This document shows, piece after piece, positions 63,101 to 64,000 of a stretch of 64,000 nucleotides of DNA. Source of the DNA: RGIG4034 sp045576455 (GTDB lineage: Bacteria > Bacillota > Clostridia > Lachnospirales > Lachnospiraceae); the NCBI GenBank assembly GCA_045576455.1, contig JAZNGM010000026.1, forward strand, positions 62,001 to 126,000, written 5' to 3'. The notes under the pieces are model-generated. The model did no database searches and was not told where the DNA came from. It saw only the letters and a list, made by a program, of their open reading frames with translations. The position numbers were made by a program, and so were the translations under genes. Each line of letters begins with the position of its first letter. Position 1 is the first letter of the stretch.

Positions 63101-63724
63101 AAGCTCCTGCATTTCATCTACCGTATTAACTTTATAATTGTCTGTACAGCTTGCAAGCCATTCTTTCGGGAACGGATAGCTTTGTGAAAAACGGTACAGT
63201 TTCTCTATATATTCTTCAAGCGCTTTTTCTTTTCCATCCGGGCAAAAAGCTTCTAAGAGATAATGGAAATCCGGGGAAGCCTCCTCAAAAAACATCTCCA
63301 TGGTTTCTGCCATTGCTTCCTTTTGGAGCAACTTAATTTCCCCTTCATCTGCAATACGGAAATCCGGCTCCAAATCTATGTCGTTGAAATTATTACGCAA
63401 CACAAACAGGCAAAAGCTGTCTATGGTTGTAATCAGCGCATTATGCAGCAACACTTCCTGTCTTTTCAGATGTTCGTTATCAGGTTCCTCCATAATCTTT
63501 TTGCTAATGGCTGCCGCGATACGCTCTCTCATCTGCGCTGCGGCGGCATTCGTAAAAGTAACTACCAAAAGACGGTCAACGTCAATTTTACTATCTTCAT
63601 CGGCTATCATCTGAACAATACGTTCTACAAGCACGGCAGTCTTACCCGAACCGGCGGCGGCTGCCACCAGTAAATTACGATTATGCAGTTTTATTACTTG
63701 CTTTTGCTGTGGTGTATATTCCAT
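60179..63724 (-). CDS. addA: ATP-dependent helicase/nuclease subunit A
   Basis: 1181 residues from ATG; a TTG two codons upstream, 5 bases after GGAG, is an alternative. UvrD-type helicase motifs: Walker A LLVAAAAGSGKTAVL, EILIDEYQDSN (II), KQSIYKFRLA, 'VSMYTIHKSKGLEFPVCF' and LRLLYVAMTRAKEKL (VI). The C-terminal RecB-like nuclease has LVLADYKTDRVDN. With AddB it forms the AddAB Chi-regulated end-resection complex. It directly follows addB. Confidence 0.95.
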   Translation of the reverse strand: MEYTPQQKQVIKLHNRNLLVAAAAGSGKTAVLVERIVQMIADEDSKIDVDRLLVVTFTNAAAAQMRERIAAAISKKIMEEPDNEHLKRQEVLLHNALITTIDSFCLFVLRNNFNDIDLEPDFRIADEGEIKLLQKEAMAETMEMFFEEASPDFHYLLEAFCPDGKEKALEEYIEKLYRFSQSYPFPKEWLASCTDNYKVNTVDEMQELPFMKQGMKHLRLMLEAMLSQYEEAISISRMPSGPDAYIAQLSEEYEMLKRICACKDYVHMAKEIGNISFERITRANNCLLELKERVLNIRNEVKESLGKIQKKFFFDEPERMLADMEISGRLSKTLVALTLKFEEVFSQKKRMRKVVDFNDVEHFALQILLKNEDGRYVPTETAKEYSNHFHEILIDEYQDSNLVQEYLLWAVSGEPAGNDNRFMVGDVKQSIYKFRLARPEIFMEKYDTYSKEESRKQKIELSMNFRSRREVVDSVNTVFKRIMCKELGNIDYSEDAYLYYGASYAESSKDDDVYKTEYTIIETGKKSKDDGIEAEAMYIAKRIHEIVGRLPVTGKDGSMRMASYKDIAILLRATSGYEEIFKNVFEKENIPLYMPSKTGYFTAGEVQAVLNFLKVLNNPYQDIPLFGVMKSVFGDFSDNEIALLRQDKNIHLYTSLNEYAKTDDKCRQFIAFITRYREMAVYMPIHELLLTLFRETHYMEMLSAVPGGTQKRANVNMLLEKAIAYGATSYRGLFHFVRYIEQLVKYEVDYGEANVSDESADVVSMYTIHKSKGLEFPVCFLAGTGKKLNFQDDYKPVLMDIDMGISTKVIDVDNRVYTDSLYRNMMEIKGVLDVIGEELRLLYVAMTRAKEKLIITGAAYKVEEMLKEKSDCIDYLKLSGCKSYMDMLLLGMGEEDTIKLSVTSRQETETELMTRDISKQLIKERLGNIIDDKNNNHWLDQELYASLQERLTLQYPHTDLENLYTKTTVSELKMAAMETYMEEDEGITQFVFSEEEASEYIPSFIEEKEEVSGTKRGTAYHRVLELLNLDKADSVGAVVKQIDEMIERKEIDESYKTLVNWKKLFEFACSNLAGRMKLASHAKKLYLEQPFVMGIPADEVNKAFPKEEMLLIQGIIDVYFEENDALVLADYKTDRVDNEEELVKRYQAQLDYYAKALEQLTGKKVKEKIIYSLHLMKEISL

Positions 63725-63730
63725 ATACAA

Positions 63731-64000
63731 TCAGTCTCCATTTTCAATATAGGTTCTCATACGGTTAAGGCATTCATCGGTCTCAAATACTTCCGGTGTC
63801 CTTTTTTTCAAAGAGCTGTCTCTTACATCAAATCCACACACGTCTTTATAACTGCAATATGTGCAGGAATCCGTTTTTTTCATGGAATATGGATTTAAAG
63901 TAATATTACCGTCAAGAATTTCCTGTCCTATCTGCTTAATTTTCTTATTTACATATTGTGACACCAGTTCAAACTGCTCCGTAGTCATAACATCCGAATT
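63731..64000 (-). CDS. addB: ATP-dependent nuclease subunit B, C-terminal end
   Basis: Only the last 89 codons are in the window; the gene continues past the right edge. The visible part has PYSMKKTDSCTYCSYKDVCGFD, the C-terminal Cys group of the AddB iron-sulfur cluster next to its nuclease domain. The stop is 6 bases before the addA ATG, the usual addBA order. Confidence 0.9.
   Translation of the reverse strand, partial: NSDVMTTEQFELVSQYVNKKIKQIGQEILDGNITLNPYSMKKTDSCTYCSYKDVCGFDVRDSSLKKRTPEVFETDECLNRMRTYIENGD

Overview
The window is low-GC DNA from a Firmicute, most likely a gut-type Lachnospiraceae/Clostridia member. The evidence is strong AGGAGG-type ribosome binding sites, a SigH-RlmB-MrnC-CysS-CysE cluster, a T-box leader, a BspA-like leucine-rich-repeat lipoprotein, an Rpn-type PD-(D/E)XK protein and several 7TM hybrid histidine kinases. 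No rRNA is present; there are two tRNAs. The species cannot be assigned from sequence alone.

Bases 1-15060 (all minus strand) hold a type VII secretion (T7SSb-like) locus. In transcription order it carries a DUF6382-like/FHA protein, a MinD/CpaE-like ATPase, a YukD/EsaB ubiquitin-like protein, an EssC ATPase, a WXG100 protein, three small helical LXG-accessory-like proteins, a candidate effector, a lipoprotein and a small Mog1/DcrB-like protein. A terminator and a new promoter then lead into a phosphothreonine module: membrane FHA protein, PP2C phosphatase, membrane Ser/Thr kinase, a membrane protein with seven T-T-x-L motifs (five in perfect 7-residue tandem), and a truncated secreted Ig-like protein. 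Recognisable EsaA, EssA and canonical EssB are absent. My working model is a T7SS whose assembly or activity is set by a kinase/phosphatase pair acting on a multivalent phosphothreonine scaffold read by FHA domains. This is the most interesting system in the window.

Bases 15200-22430 are an accessory patch: a truncated SSB gene, two members of a microprotein family, the BspA-like gene, an IS3-family (IS150-like) element that landed in the loop of that gene's terminator, and the recombination end of a decayed phage/ICE-like element (Rad52-like stub, small ORFs, excisionase-like protein, a divergent Cro/CI-like pair with repeated operators, and a tyrosine integrase with an unusual C-terminal extension).

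Bases 22431-33721 are mostly core: SEC-C protein, sigH, rlmB, mrnC, cysS and cysE behind a Cys T-box, an Rpn-like protein, ispF, an SH3 lipoprotein, a serine hydrolase, an SH3-transglutaminase, a hemerythrin-HIT fusion, tRNA-Met and tRNA-Val.

Bases 33800-60147 hold three large hybrid sensor kinases (each HisKA-HATPase-REC-HPt), argS, queH, a Cache/GGDEF-like/EAL protein, an aminotransferase, purL, a TetR regulator, a cNMP-fold protein of unknown role, a HAD-CPBP fusion, and thiT behind a TPP riboswitch. The window ends in addA and the 3' end of addB. Starts were chosen by ribosome-binding-site position, so several differ from the longest open frame.
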